DNA of 64,000 bases from Mobilicoccus massiliensis (GTDB lineage: Bacteria; Actinomycetota; Actinomycetes; Actinomycetales; Dermatophilaceae). This document shows, in pieces, positions 24,588-32,861 of this stretch (position 1 is the first letter of the stretch; each line of letters opens with the position of its first letter). Location of the stretch: NCBI RefSeq assembly GCF_000826525.2, contig NZ_LN651327.1:248001-312000 (forward strand), given 5' to 3'. The notes under the pieces were generated by a model. It did no database searches, was not told the origin of the DNA, and saw only the letters and a list, made by a program, of their open reading frames with translations. The position numbers and the translations under genes are program-made.

Positions 24588-25895
24588 ATGGGGGACAACG
24601 GAAACGTGCCGATCCTTGCCCTCATCGCTCTCGCCCTCGTCGTGCTCGATGCCGTGGCCGACGTGCTCCCCGACGCCTCCCTCTTCTGGGTGGTGACGCC
24701 GGTGCGGCTGGTGATCGTGGTGGGGCTGCTCGCGCTCGCGGCGACGGTGCGGCGCGTCGACACCTCCGCGCTGAGGTGGCGGTGGCCGTTCGACCTGTGC
24801 GCTCTCGCACTACTGGCCGCGGCGGCGATCCCGGCGTACGTCTACGACGGGTGGTCGGAGTGGCGGGGGTTGCTCACGTCCGTCGCCGTCGCGTACCTGG
24901 CCGCGGGAGTGCTGCGCAGCAGCGCCGAGTCGTGGCGAGCCGTCACCCTCCTGGCGTTCGGGGCCGTCGCCACCGCCGGTCTCACCGGTCTGCGCCAGAC
25001 GGTCCAGGGCATCCCGACCGGATTCTGCCGCGGGGCCCTCGACGGCAGCTCCGACTCGTGCGGCCACCCCGACGTGTACATGCGTGCCATCGGCACTTTC
25101 GGCAACCCCAACCTCCTCGCCGCGTTCCTCGTGCTCATGCTGCCGCTGGCCGTGGCGTACGCGGCGGGGCACACCCAGCGGAACTCCCGCGCCGTCGCCT
25201 ACCTCGTCGCCGCGGCCGGTGTCGCGGGCGTCCTCGCCACCGGATCCCGCGCGGGGATGCTCGCCCTGCTGGCCTCGCTGGTCGCCTTCGTCATCCTGCG
25301 TCGCCCCACGACCACCCGGCTCGTCGCGGGTGCGGCCGGCGCCGTGGTCGCTCTCACCGCTGCCGGGATCGCGATCGCCGTCGGTGGCCGGATCGGAGTG
25401 CGCGCCGACGTGTGGGCCGCCGCCGTGGAGCTCGTCCGGCAGCACCCTCTCGGCGTCGGCGTCGGCCGCACCGGCAATCTCCTCGCGGCCCGGGTGCCCG
25501 GCGACGAGGAGTTCCAACACGCCCACAACCTGTGGCTCGACATGCTCCTCGCCGCCGGCCCCGTCGGACTGCTCGCCACCATCGGCCTCACGGTCTTCGC
25601 GGCGGCCTGCGTCATCCGTGCTGCGCGTCGGGGTTCGGCCGCCGGAGTCGCCCTCGGCTGTGCGCTCACCGCGTTCGCCGTGTTCTGCCTGCTCGACAAC
25701 CCCGTCAACGCGATCCGCAACGCGACCGCGGCCTGGTTCGTCCTCGGTCTCGCGGTCGCCGCGGGTCACGGGGTGCGCCACCGCCGCAGCCTCGAGGTCT
25801 TCCGACCCGAGGATCGCGAGACCGCCTCGGCCGCCGACGACCACGCACCGACCGTCCGGCACGGCGCGAGCAGGATCTCGCGCGAGTCAGTCTGA
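24588..25895 (+). CDS. O-antigen ligase/Wzy-like membrane protein
   Basis: 435 residues, about 10-12 membrane helices. The family's periplasmic-loop signature HAHNLWLDMLLAAGPVGLL is present near 308, and GTFGNPNLLAAFLVLMLPL and ATGSRAGMLAL earlier. Such proteins polymerise or ligate glycans on lipid carriers. It might serve the glycan made by the 43839-57874 cluster, but lies 18 kb away. The start is uncertain: ATG at 24588 is taken, with GTG at 24576 and ATG at 24543 also in frame. Confidence 0.8.
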   Translation: MGDNGNVPILALIALALVVLDAVADVLPDASLFWVVTPVRLVIVVGLLALAATVRRVDTSALRWRWPFDLCALALLAAAAIPAYVYDGWSEWRGLLTSVAVAYLAAGVLRSSAESWRAVTLLAFGAVATAGLTGLRQTVQGIPTGFCRGALDGSSDSCGHPDVYMRAIGTFGNPNLLAAFLVLMLPLAVAYAAGHTQRNSRAVAYLVAAAGVAGVLATGSRAGMLALLASLVAFVILRRPTTTRLVAGAAGAVVALTAAGIAIAVGGRIGVRADVWAAAVELVRQHPLGVGVGRTGNLLAARVPGDEEFQHAHNLWLDMLLAAGPVGLLATIGLTVFAAACVIRAARRGSAAGVALGCALTAFAVFCLLDNPVNAIRNATAAWFVLGLAVAAGHGVRHRRSLEVFRPEDRETASAADDHAPTVRHGASRISRESV

Positions 25896-25925
25896 GGCGG
25901 GCGGCCCGCAGGGTTCGAACAGCAC

Positions 25926-25956
25926 GACGCCCCACCGGTCGAGCCGGTGGGGCGTC
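25926..25956. terminator. Bidirectional hairpin terminator
   Basis: GACGCCCCACCGG (25926-25938) is perfectly inverted at 25944-25956 with loop TCGAG: a 13-bp stem between the O-antigen-ligase-like gene and the convergent protease gene. Confidence 0.75.
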
Positions 25957-25977
25957 GCGTGAGTGACCGTCAGGTCG

Positions 25978-28272
25978 TCACTTCTTGAAGGTGACGTCGA
26001 CCATGAGCTCGTCGCCCTGCTTGGACGAGCTGTGCACGGTGATCTGCGTGCCCGAACCCGCGACCTTCGTCGAGGACTGCGGGTTGGCCGCGGACCAGTA
26101 GCGGCCGGGATCGGAGTCGTCGAACGTCGGGATGCCCGGACGCGACGGGACGTCCACGGCGGTGCCGTTGCGGTGGAACGTCACCGGGTCGGTCGCCTCG
26201 CGACCGAAGGTGGCGTCGAACGGCTGGCGGCGGTTGCCCAGGCGTGCGCCGTCGGGGAAGACGATCGGCTCCGGCCGGGCGTCGACCGGCAGCGACTGAC
26301 CGGCGCCGGGGTGCACGCTGGTGTTGTTGTCCTTGACCGCGCCGTCCTGGTACCAGACGAGCATGCCGTTCTGGTACGGGAAGTGCTCGACGAAGTCGGG
26401 ACGCGTGTTGAGCCAGCCGAAGTTGTACGGACCGGTCTTGAGGTAGCGGTCGTAACCGGCGTAGACGCGGTTCTCGACGAGGTAGTAGTGCGGCACCGAG
26501 GCGGTCACCGAGCCCGAGATGCGGCTGAACCCCTTGGCGGTCCACCCGTTGTCGCCCGCCTCCACGGAGTCGGTGAACACCGCGTTGCCGTCGACGGTGA
26601 TCGCGATGTCGTCGATGAACACGCCCGGGCCCGAGAGTCCGCCGTCGGTGCCGTACCGGAATCGCACGTCGACCGAGCGGCCCTTGTAGGCCGACAGGTC
26701 CCAGGTGCGCTGAGTCCACGCGCTCTCACCGCTGAGGGCCGGCGGGACCCGGGTCCAGGTGGCGCCGCCGTCGCTCGAGACCTCGACGTAGAGGAGGTCG
26801 TAGTCCGGCTCGGTCTTGGTCTCGACCCACGCCGACAGCGTCGCCGAGGTCGTCGCCTTGGTGAGGTCGACCTTGCGGGTCAACCTCGCGTCGAGGTTGT
26901 CGCCGGTGCCGCTCCACCACTCGCCCGTGCCCGAATGCGGGGTGTTGTAGGCCGTGGTGACCTTCTTGTCGGGCAGGTTGACGGCGATCGCCTGCGGCGT
27001 GTTCTTGCCGTCGCGGTCGGCCGGGCCGAGCTTGAGCCGCGTGTTCTTGCCGTACTGGACGGTGGCGAAGTCCAGCCAGCCGAGCTGCAGCTTCTCCCAC
27101 GGACCCATGTATCCCGGCTTGCTGCCGATGTCGACCTTGCCGTCGCCGAGCCACGAGCCCGCGCTCATGAGTGTCCAGTGCCCGGTGCCGTTGTCGCCGC
27201 CACGGGTGTCGTAGAGGTCGGGCAGGCCGAGGTCGTGACCGAACTCGTGCGTGAACACGCCGAGGCCGCCGTTCTCGGGCTCGGTCGTGTAGTCGCCGAC
27301 CCACAGGCCGGTGTTGCCGATCTGCACGCCGCCCTCGCGGTTGTTCGTCGGACCGTCCTGACCCGCGCGGTTGCCGTAGGCGTACCAGCGGTGCGACCAG
27401 ATGGCGTCGTCGCCCTCGGCGCCGCCTCCGGCCTCCTCACCGGCACCGGCGTGAATGGCCTGGAAGTGGTCGATGTAGCCGTCGGGCTCGTTGAAGTCGC
27501 CGTCCCCGTCGTAGTCGTAGCGGTCGACCTTGTCGAACTGCGCGAGGTAGCTCTTGATGTCCGCATCACTCTTGCCGGCCGCCTTCTGCGCCTGGTACCA
27601 CGCCGTGACTGTGTCGCCGATGAAGGACCAGTAGCCCTCCGCCTCGCTCGTGCCGTCGCCCGCCACGGGGTTGTGACCGTAGCGGGCCTCGTTGTAGGGC
27701 AACGTGACCCAGTCGGAGATGTCACCGGAGGTGTCGAAGCGGCCGTTGGACTGCTTGGCGTAGAAGTCCCGGAACGACTCCCCGGGGCCGAACATGAGAT
27801 CCAGGTAATGGGCCCGCGAGAAGTCCTTCCTCCAGATCGTCGTGTTGTCGTCGGTCGGGCTGCCGTCGTACACGCGGTCGGGCTCGGGGATCTGATTGTG
27901 CCGCGGTCCCGGCGTTCCGCCCTGCGGCGACTTCGTCTGCGTACCGAACTCGGCGAGGATCGTGAACACGCTCTCGTGACGCTCGACGTCGTAGTTGACG
28001 TACTTGCCTTTGCCGAGCTTGACGACCTTCTTGCCGCGGTGGTTGGTCGTCACGACGGCCTCGCCGCTGACGAGTTGCTCGGCGGCCGAGCGGGTGAGGG
28101 CGCGCTGGCGCTCGGACTGAGGGCTGGGCTTGTCGTCGGTCCGGGGTGCCCCGGCCGCCGGTCGGCCGGGATCGATCGGTGGTGCGGCCTGCGCGGCCCC
28201 GGTGGGGACCATGCCGGCGGTGAGCACGCCGAGGGTGAGAGCGGCGAAGGCCGCAGGGGTGCGTCGCAACAT
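25978..28272 (-). CDS. Secreted M6-family metalloprotease, immune inhibitor A
   Basis: 764 residues. Signal peptide MLRRTPAAFAALTLGVL with AQAA cleavage near 33. The zinc motif is HEFGHDLGLPDLYD at residues 342 onward; SAGSWLG follows as in InhA. The C-terminal half has the immune inhibitor A repeat features, ISVSSDGG-type beta modules (VEVSSDGGATWTRV, GVFIDDIAI, VENRVYAGYD). Works outside the cell, degrading host or environmental proteins. AGGAGG precedes the ATG at 28272. A Crp-type operator lies 91 bp upstream at 28363. Confidence 0.92.
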   Translation of the reverse strand: MLRRTPAAFAALTLGVLTAGMVPTGAAQAAPPIDPGRPAAGAPRTDDKPSPQSERQRALTRSAAEQLVSGEAVVTTNHRGKKVVKLGKGKYVNYDVERHESVFTILAEFGTQTKSPQGGTPGPRHNQIPEPDRVYDGSPTDDNTTIWRKDFSRAHYLDLMFGPGESFRDFYAKQSNGRFDTSGDISDWVTLPYNEARYGHNPVAGDGTSEAEGYWSFIGDTVTAWYQAQKAAGKSDADIKSYLAQFDKVDRYDYDGDGDFNEPDGYIDHFQAIHAGAGEEAGGGAEGDDAIWSHRWYAYGNRAGQDGPTNNREGGVQIGNTGLWVGDYTTEPENGGLGVFTHEFGHDLGLPDLYDTRGGDNGTGHWTLMSAGSWLGDGKVDIGSKPGYMGPWEKLQLGWLDFATVQYGKNTRLKLGPADRDGKNTPQAIAVNLPDKKVTTAYNTPHSGTGEWWSGTGDNLDARLTRKVDLTKATTSATLSAWVETKTEPDYDLLYVEVSSDGGATWTRVPPALSGESAWTQRTWDLSAYKGRSVDVRFRYGTDGGLSGPGVFIDDIAITVDGNAVFTDSVEAGDNGWTAKGFSRISGSVTASVPHYYLVENRVYAGYDRYLKTGPYNFGWLNTRPDFVEHFPYQNGMLVWYQDGAVKDNNTSVHPGAGQSLPVDARPEPIVFPDGARLGNRRQPFDATFGREATDPVTFHRNGTAVDVPSRPGIPTFDDSDPGRYWSAANPQSSTKVAGSGTQITVHSSSKQGDELMVDVTFKK

Positions 28273-28362
28273 CGTCGTTGCCTCCTGGTGGAGAGAGGTG
28301 GGTCCCCGAGTGAGGGGAATCCTGACCTGCTCCCAGGAGAATTCATTCCGGAACACGCCCTA

Positions 28363-28378
28363 TGTGACGACAGTCACA
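28363..28378. promoter_or_regulatory. Crp/GlxR-type cAMP receptor operator
   Basis: TGTGACGACAGTCACA matches the Crp consensus TGTGA-N6-TCACA in all ten fixed bases. It lies in the 178-bp gap upstream of the InhA-like protease gene and just past the end of the YihY gene, which is transcribed towards it, so the protease is the only likely target. Confidence 0.65.
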
Positions 28379-28450
28379 TTCGTCGGGATAGGGCGATTCG
28401 CGCCTGCTTCGCCTCGGCTGCGGGAGAACGGGACTCGCGGGCCCCGCGCG

Positions 28451-29758
28451 TCAGCGCGTGACCTTGAAGCGGCCCCGGATGCCGCGACGACGCCAGTACG
28501 CCTGCTCGGCCGCGTCGATGCGCGGACGCTGGCCGAGCCGTGCCCGCAACTCCACCGCCTTGCGCTCGTGCTTGCGGGCCTTGCGCATCGTGCTCCGCAG
28601 CGACCACGGGCTGACGAGAACGCCGCCGATCGGCTGCCCGTCGGGACGTACGTCGCCGACGCCGGGGCGACGGTCGCCACCCTTCGGCGCCCGGTAGCCG
28701 GGACGCAGGGTCTCGTCGACGTCGATCTGGCCGGTGACGTCCTGGTGCTTCCACTCGAGCGTGCGCCGGTCGGAGAGCGTGACGAAGTTCGGGGTCTCCT
28801 TGAAGTGGACCTCCTGCGGCGACTCCACCTTGTCGGGTGCGGGCGGGTTGGCCGTGAAGGCGGCGACGAGCATGAGCACCTGCGACAGGATGTTGACGAT
28901 CAGCAGCAGCGCGCCGAGCGAGGCCGAGGCCGCGAGCAGCGGATTGTCGGCCACCTTGGCGACGAGCAGCGTCGAGACGTTGAGGACGACCTGCACCGCG
29001 ACGCCACCGATGGCCGCGCCCATCCACAGGTCCTTGGCCAGCGGGCGCACCGCGGCCGTCACCCGGAAGAGGAACGCGAAGGTGCACGCCGCGACCGCGG
29101 CGGCGACGAGCAGACCGAGGATTCGCACGAGGAAGCCCACGACGGGGTTGTCACCAAGGCCGATCCACTGCATGACGGTGGCGCCCATCGTGCTCGCCGC
29201 CGTGCCGAGCAGGGCCGAGAGCACGATGCCGAGGGCCATGACGATGAACCCGAGCAGGTCACGCAGCTTGGCGATGACGAAGTTGTCGGCCGGCGCCACC
29301 ATGCCGAACATCGCCTGCACCGTGGAGCGGATGTTCGACATCATCCCGACCGCGCTCCACAACAACACGAGCGCGGCGATGACCGAGGCGGGGTTGATCG
29401 CGGAGTCGAGCACGAGCGTGTCGGGGTCGATCATGCCCTGCCCCGAGCCGTCGTCGAGGATCCCCGGCAGGGTCGTGTTCACGGCCTTGATGACCTGGCC
29501 GCGCAGCCCCGGGTCGCCACCGAGGGTGGACATGAAGACCGTCCACGCGATGGTGAGGGCCGACACGATCGAGAACAACGCCGTGTAGGCGATGCCGCCG
29601 GCGAGCAGGCCGCCGCGGGCCTTGCCGAACCGCTGGAACGCCCGCATGGGGCGCGAGGTCATGATCGTGCCGACGGCCTTCTTGGGCGTGGACTCCTCGC
29701 CGTCGTGGTCGGGATCGTCGTGGGCACGGATCTCGTTGTCGCTGCTCGCGGTCGCCAT
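28451..29758 (-). CDS. YihY/virulence factor BrkB family membrane protein
   Basis: 435 residues. Six or so membrane helices in the first 300 residues, with GGIAYTALFSIVSALTI near 54 and WSAVGMMSNIRSTVQAMF typical of the family, then a basic soluble tail (MRKARKHERKAVELRARL). The family is predicted to be an inner-membrane transporter; function unsettled. Upstream of the InhA protease on the same strand, 178 bp apart. Confidence 0.88.
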   Translation of the reverse strand: MATASSDNEIRAHDDPDHDGEESTPKKAVGTIMTSRPMRAFQRFGKARGGLLAGGIAYTALFSIVSALTIAWTVFMSTLGGDPGLRGQVIKAVNTTLPGILDDGSGQGMIDPDTLVLDSAINPASVIAALVLLWSAVGMMSNIRSTVQAMFGMVAPADNFVIAKLRDLLGFIVMALGIVLSALLGTAASTMGATVMQWIGLGDNPVVGFLVRILGLLVAAAVAACTFAFLFRVTAAVRPLAKDLWMGAAIGGVAVQVVLNVSTLLVAKVADNPLLAASASLGALLLIVNILSQVLMLVAAFTANPPAPDKVESPQEVHFKETPNFVTLSDRRTLEWKHQDVTGQIDVDETLRPGYRAPKGGDRRPGVGDVRPDGQPIGGVLVSPWSLRSTMRKARKHERKAVELRARLGQRPRIDAAEQAYWRRRGIRGRFKVTR

Positions 29759-29873
29759 GCCACCAAGTTAGCCAGAGCGGGCGCGTGCGGCACGTCCGGC
29801 GCGAGGTGTCGGCCCGTGTCTCGCCCGTCAGGAGGGCATGCGGCCTCTCGCCGGCGCCGGTTCGGTCATCCCG

Positions 29874-30653
29874 TCAGGAGCCGGCGGGCCAGGTGTCGGG
29901 AACGGACTCGCCGCCCTCGACGACGTCCTCCCCTTCCGCAGAACGATCGGTCCACGAGTCCTGCGGCCGGTAGCCGAGCTCCAGCATCGTGTTGGTGATG
30001 TCCCAGCGGCGATCGGGGTTGTCGGAGATCGCGTAGTACACGCCGTAGCGCACCTCTGCCTCGATGGCGCTTCGCACGACGCGAACGGTGTCGCCCTGGC
30101 TCAGCCACATCGCGTGGAGCAACTCGAGGTCGGCCGCCATCGGATCGTCCGACATCCACCCGATGCGCAGTGAGATGACGTCGAGGCCGTATTCGTCGTG
30201 GTAGAAGCGGCCGAGGATCTCGCCGAACGCCTTGGAGACGCCGTAGAACGAGTCGGGCCGCAGGTGATCGGTGGGGTAGACGGGCCACTGCTCGTGCCGG
30301 TCGTACATGCCCATCGCGTGGTTGGAGGAGGCGTAGACGACGCGGCGCACGCCGGCCTGCCGAGCCGCTTCGAGCACGTTTCGGTAGCCCACGATGTTCG
30401 CCGCGAGCACACTGTCCCAGTCGGCCTCGGGTGAGGCCTGCCCGGCGAGGTGGACCACGGTGTCGACGCCCTCCATGAGGTCGAGCACCTCCCCGGTGTC
30501 GGCGAGGTCGGCCTTGCGCAGCACCTGCTCCTGCTCGGGTGTGCGGGGCGTGCGGCCGTGCTGGACGATGTCGTACTCGCTCGACAACGCCTCGCTGAGC
30601 ACCAGCCCGACTCCGCCCGTCGCGCCCGTGATGAGAACTCGTCGCTTTGCCAT
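29874..30653 (-). CDS. NAD-dependent sugar epimerase/dehydratase, uronate dehydrogenase-like
   Basis: 259 residues. Rossmann motif VLITGATGGVGLVLSEAL near 6, DLMEGVDTVVHLAGQAS, NVLEAARQAGVRRVVYASS, and the catalytic YGVSK. Size and the pattern SSNHAMGMY point to uronate dehydrogenase-like extended SDRs, which oxidise hexuronic acids; other epimerases of the group are possible. A longer in-frame reading begins at 31058, but it overlaps the M4 protease gene; the ATG at 30653 is taken. Confidence 0.8.
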   Translation of the reverse strand: MAKRRVLITGATGGVGLVLSEALSSEYDIVQHGRTPRTPEQEQVLRKADLADTGEVLDLMEGVDTVVHLAGQASPEADWDSVLAANIVGYRNVLEAARQAGVRRVVYASSNHAMGMYDRHEQWPVYPTDHLRPDSFYGVSKAFGEILGRFYHDEYGLDVISLRIGWMSDDPMAADLELLHAMWLSQGDTVRVVRSAIEAEVRYGVYYAISDNPDRRWDITNTMLELGYRPQDSWTDRSAEGEDVVEGGESVPDTWPAGS

Positions 30654-30747
30654 GTCCCGGATTCTCGTCGCAGCCGTGGCGACCGGCACCTCGAGGCGCG
30701 CGACCGCCGATCGGTGGGAGCGAGCGCGCCCGTCATCCCCCGCTACG

Positions 30748-31950
30748 TCACGGGGCCGGGCGTTCGGCGGGTTCGACGCCGACCTCCGACCAGGCCGTGC
30801 GCAGCGCGTCGGTGACGTCTCCGCCGCCGTAACGGGCATCGGCGGCGGCGAGGGTGACCGCGCAGAACGTGGCGAAGTCGGCGTCCTTGGGCATGCGCTG
30901 CTGCGTGATCGTGTCGTACCAGACCTGGCCCGCGCGTTCCCAGGCGTGCCCACCGAGCGCGGTGGCGAAGAGGTAGAACGCGTGGTTGGGGATGCCCGAG
31001 TTGATGTGCACGCCGCCGTTGTCGCCGGTGTCGTCATGGGGCAGGTCCTGGTAGTCACGCATGTGCGCCGGCTGGGGATCCTTGCCGAGGCGCGGGTCGT
31101 CGTAGGCGGTGCCGGGAGCCTTCATCGACCGCAGCGCGACCCCCTTGACGCCGGCCTCGAAGAGCTGCGCCCCGACGAGCCAGTCGGCCTCCCGCGCGGT
31201 CTGCCCCGCGGTGTACTGGGCGGTGAGCACCCCGAACACGTCGGAGACCGACTCGTTGAGCGCGCCGGCCTGCGCGAGGTAGATGAGCCCTGAGGTGTAC
31301 TGCGTGAGGCCGTGGGCGAGCTCATGGCCGATGACGTCGAGGGAGTCGGTGAAGCTGCGGAAGATCTCGCCGTCACCATCGCCGAAGACCATCTGCTCGC
31401 CGTTCCAGAACGCGTTGTCGTAGCCGCGCATGAAGTGGACGGTCGCGACGAGTTGCAGACCTCGGTCGTCGAGGCTGTCGCGCCCGTAGACGTCGTGGAA
31501 CAGCCGCCACGTGTCGCCCAGACCGTCGTAGGCCTCGTTGACCGACTCGTCGTCCACCGCCGGCGCGCCCTCGGCCCGCGCGAGCCTGCCGGGGAGGGTC
31601 TCGCGGTGTCCGGCGTCATGGACCGCCCGGTTGGGGGCGGCCGGGGGTCCGACATCGTCGGCCCCCGTCGCCTCGCGCCGTCGACGCGCATCTCCGGCAC
31701 GAAGCCCCTGCCCGTGACTGCGCTCGGCGTCGAGGCGGTCGAGGATCTGCGGCGGGACGATGCCGGCACCGGGATCCACGGCCCCACGTTCGTGCGAGGC
31801 GCCGGCGCGGTAGGCCCTGACCTCGCGCTGGTTGCGCATCGCCGCCTCGACCCGGCGGGTGAGCCTGGCCCGCTCGGCCACCTCGCCCTCGCACCGCTCG
31901 GCGACGTTCTCCAACAGATACGGCGGGATGATGCCCTGGTGCGTCCTCAT
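30748..31950 (-). CDS. M4-family metalloprotease, protealysin-like
   Basis: 400 residues without a signal peptide. Zinc motif HELAHGLTQ at 209-213 onward, third ligand Glu in GALNESVSDVFG, and the catalytic His region HINSGIPNHAFY: a complete thermolysin-type core. The short propeptide carries the protealysin PP motif in GIIPPYLLENVA near residue 5, and a second, similar stretch AGIVPPQILDRLDAE occurs near 63. Protealysins act inside the cell or are exported without a signal. No emfourin-like inhibitor gene is seen next to it. Confidence 0.88.
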   Translation of the reverse strand: MRTHQGIIPPYLLENVAERCEGEVAERARLTRRVEAAMRNQREVRAYRAGASHERGAVDPGAGIVPPQILDRLDAERSHGQGLRAGDARRRREATGADDVGPPAAPNRAVHDAGHRETLPGRLARAEGAPAVDDESVNEAYDGLGDTWRLFHDVYGRDSLDDRGLQLVATVHFMRGYDNAFWNGEQMVFGDGDGEIFRSFTDSLDVIGHELAHGLTQYTSGLIYLAQAGALNESVSDVFGVLTAQYTAGQTAREADWLVGAQLFEAGVKGVALRSMKAPGTAYDDPRLGKDPQPAHMRDYQDLPHDDTGDNGGVHINSGIPNHAFYLFATALGGHAWERAGQVWYDTITQQRMPKDADFATFCAVTLAAADARYGGGDVTDALRTAWSEVGVEPAERPAP

Positions 31951-32037
31951 GGCGCCCACTGTGCACCCGCCCACCGACAACCGGTCGTCCTCGGCGAGGG
32001 CGATCTCGCGGACCCTCCGGCGACGCGGGGCGGCGAA

Positions 32038-32484
32038 TCAGAGGCCGAACAGCGGAATCCCGGGCTCGACTTCGGCTCCCACCTGCTCCGAGGCCACCGA
32101 GCCGGGAGCGGAGTCCAGTCGCACGACGACGACGGTCGTGTCGATGCCGCGGGCGGCGACGGCCGGGACGTCCCAGCGCGTGATCTCCTCGCCCGCCTGC
32201 ACGGTCGCGTTCTCCTCGATGAGCACCTCGAAGTGCTCGCCCTCGAGCCTGACCGTGCCGATGCCGAGGTGGACGAGCACGGCCCGCCCCTGCTCGTCGG
32301 TGACGATGTACGCGTGCGGCATCGCCTTGACCAGGGTCCCGGTGACCGGCGCCACCGCGACCCCCACCTCGGCGCGCGGGACGATGCCGAGGCATCCGCC
32401 GACCATCTCCTGCGCGAAGACCGGATCCCCGATCTCGCCCGCCGCGACGACCCGGCCCCCGACCGGCGCGAGGACGAGCGTCAC
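32038..32484 (-). CDS. PTS EIIA component, glucose/N-acetylglucosamine family
   Basis: 148 residues. Phosphorylated His72 in VLVHLGIGTV, and GTLVKAMPHAYIV before it, as in EIIA-Glc. It accepts phosphate from HPr and passes it to EIIB. Overlaps the EIIB stop by 4 bases (ATGA). The EIIC gene is on the other strand. Confidence 0.92.
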   Translation of the reverse strand: MTLVLAPVGGRVVAAGEIGDPVFAQEMVGGCLGIVPRAEVGVAVAPVTGTLVKAMPHAYIVTDEQGRAVLVHLGIGTVRLEGEHFEVLIEENATVQAGEEITRWDVPAVAARGIDTTVVVVRLDSAPGSVASEQVGAEVEPGIPLFGL

Positions 32485-32711
32485 AGCAGGTCGTCGATGT
32501 CGTCGGCCAGGGTGTCGGCCTCGGGCCCGACGACGACCTGGATGACCGAGCCCGCCTCGACGACCCCGTGCGCCCCCGCGGCCTTGAGCGCGGCCGCATC
32601 GACCTTGGAGGGGTCACGGACCTCCGTGCGCAGGCGCGTGATGCAGGCCTCGATCTCCTCGATGTTGTCGGCCCCGCCGAGTCCCGCGACGATCTTCTCC
32701 GCCTTGCCCAT
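32481..32711 (-). CDS. PTS EIIB component, glucose/N-acetylglucosamine family
   Basis: 76 residues. Phosphorylated Cys23 in IEACITRLR, the family signature, followed by VDAAALKAAGAHGVV. GGAGGG lies before the ATG at 32711. Coupled to EIIA by an ATGA overlap, and divergent from EIIC. Confidence 0.92.
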   Translation of the reverse strand: MGKAEKIVAGLGGADNIEEIEACITRLRTEVRDPSKVDAAALKAAGAHGVVEAGSVIQVVVGPEADTLADDIDDLL

Positions 32712-32861
32712 GTCCGGCCCTCCCTGACTCGTCTTCCGGCTTCGGTGCCAGGACACGAGTGTGCCTCATGGCGGACCTGCGCCGTGGGCACGCCCGTGCG
32801 CGGGATCATGGCAGACGCCCGCGCCGCACCCGCGGCCTCGAACGCAGGAAAGCAGGTCCTC

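Noticed and set aside
25963..28461. 832-codon open frame on the + strand opposite the InhA protease
   Set aside because: No recognisable domain; the - strand gene has signal peptide, zinc motif and ribosome site.
29874..31058. Longer start (31058) for the uronate-dehydrogenase-like gene
   Set aside because: The added 135 residues are Thr/Arg/Ser-rich, overlap the M4 protease gene and lack similarity to the SDR fold; MAKRRVLITGA is the natural start.
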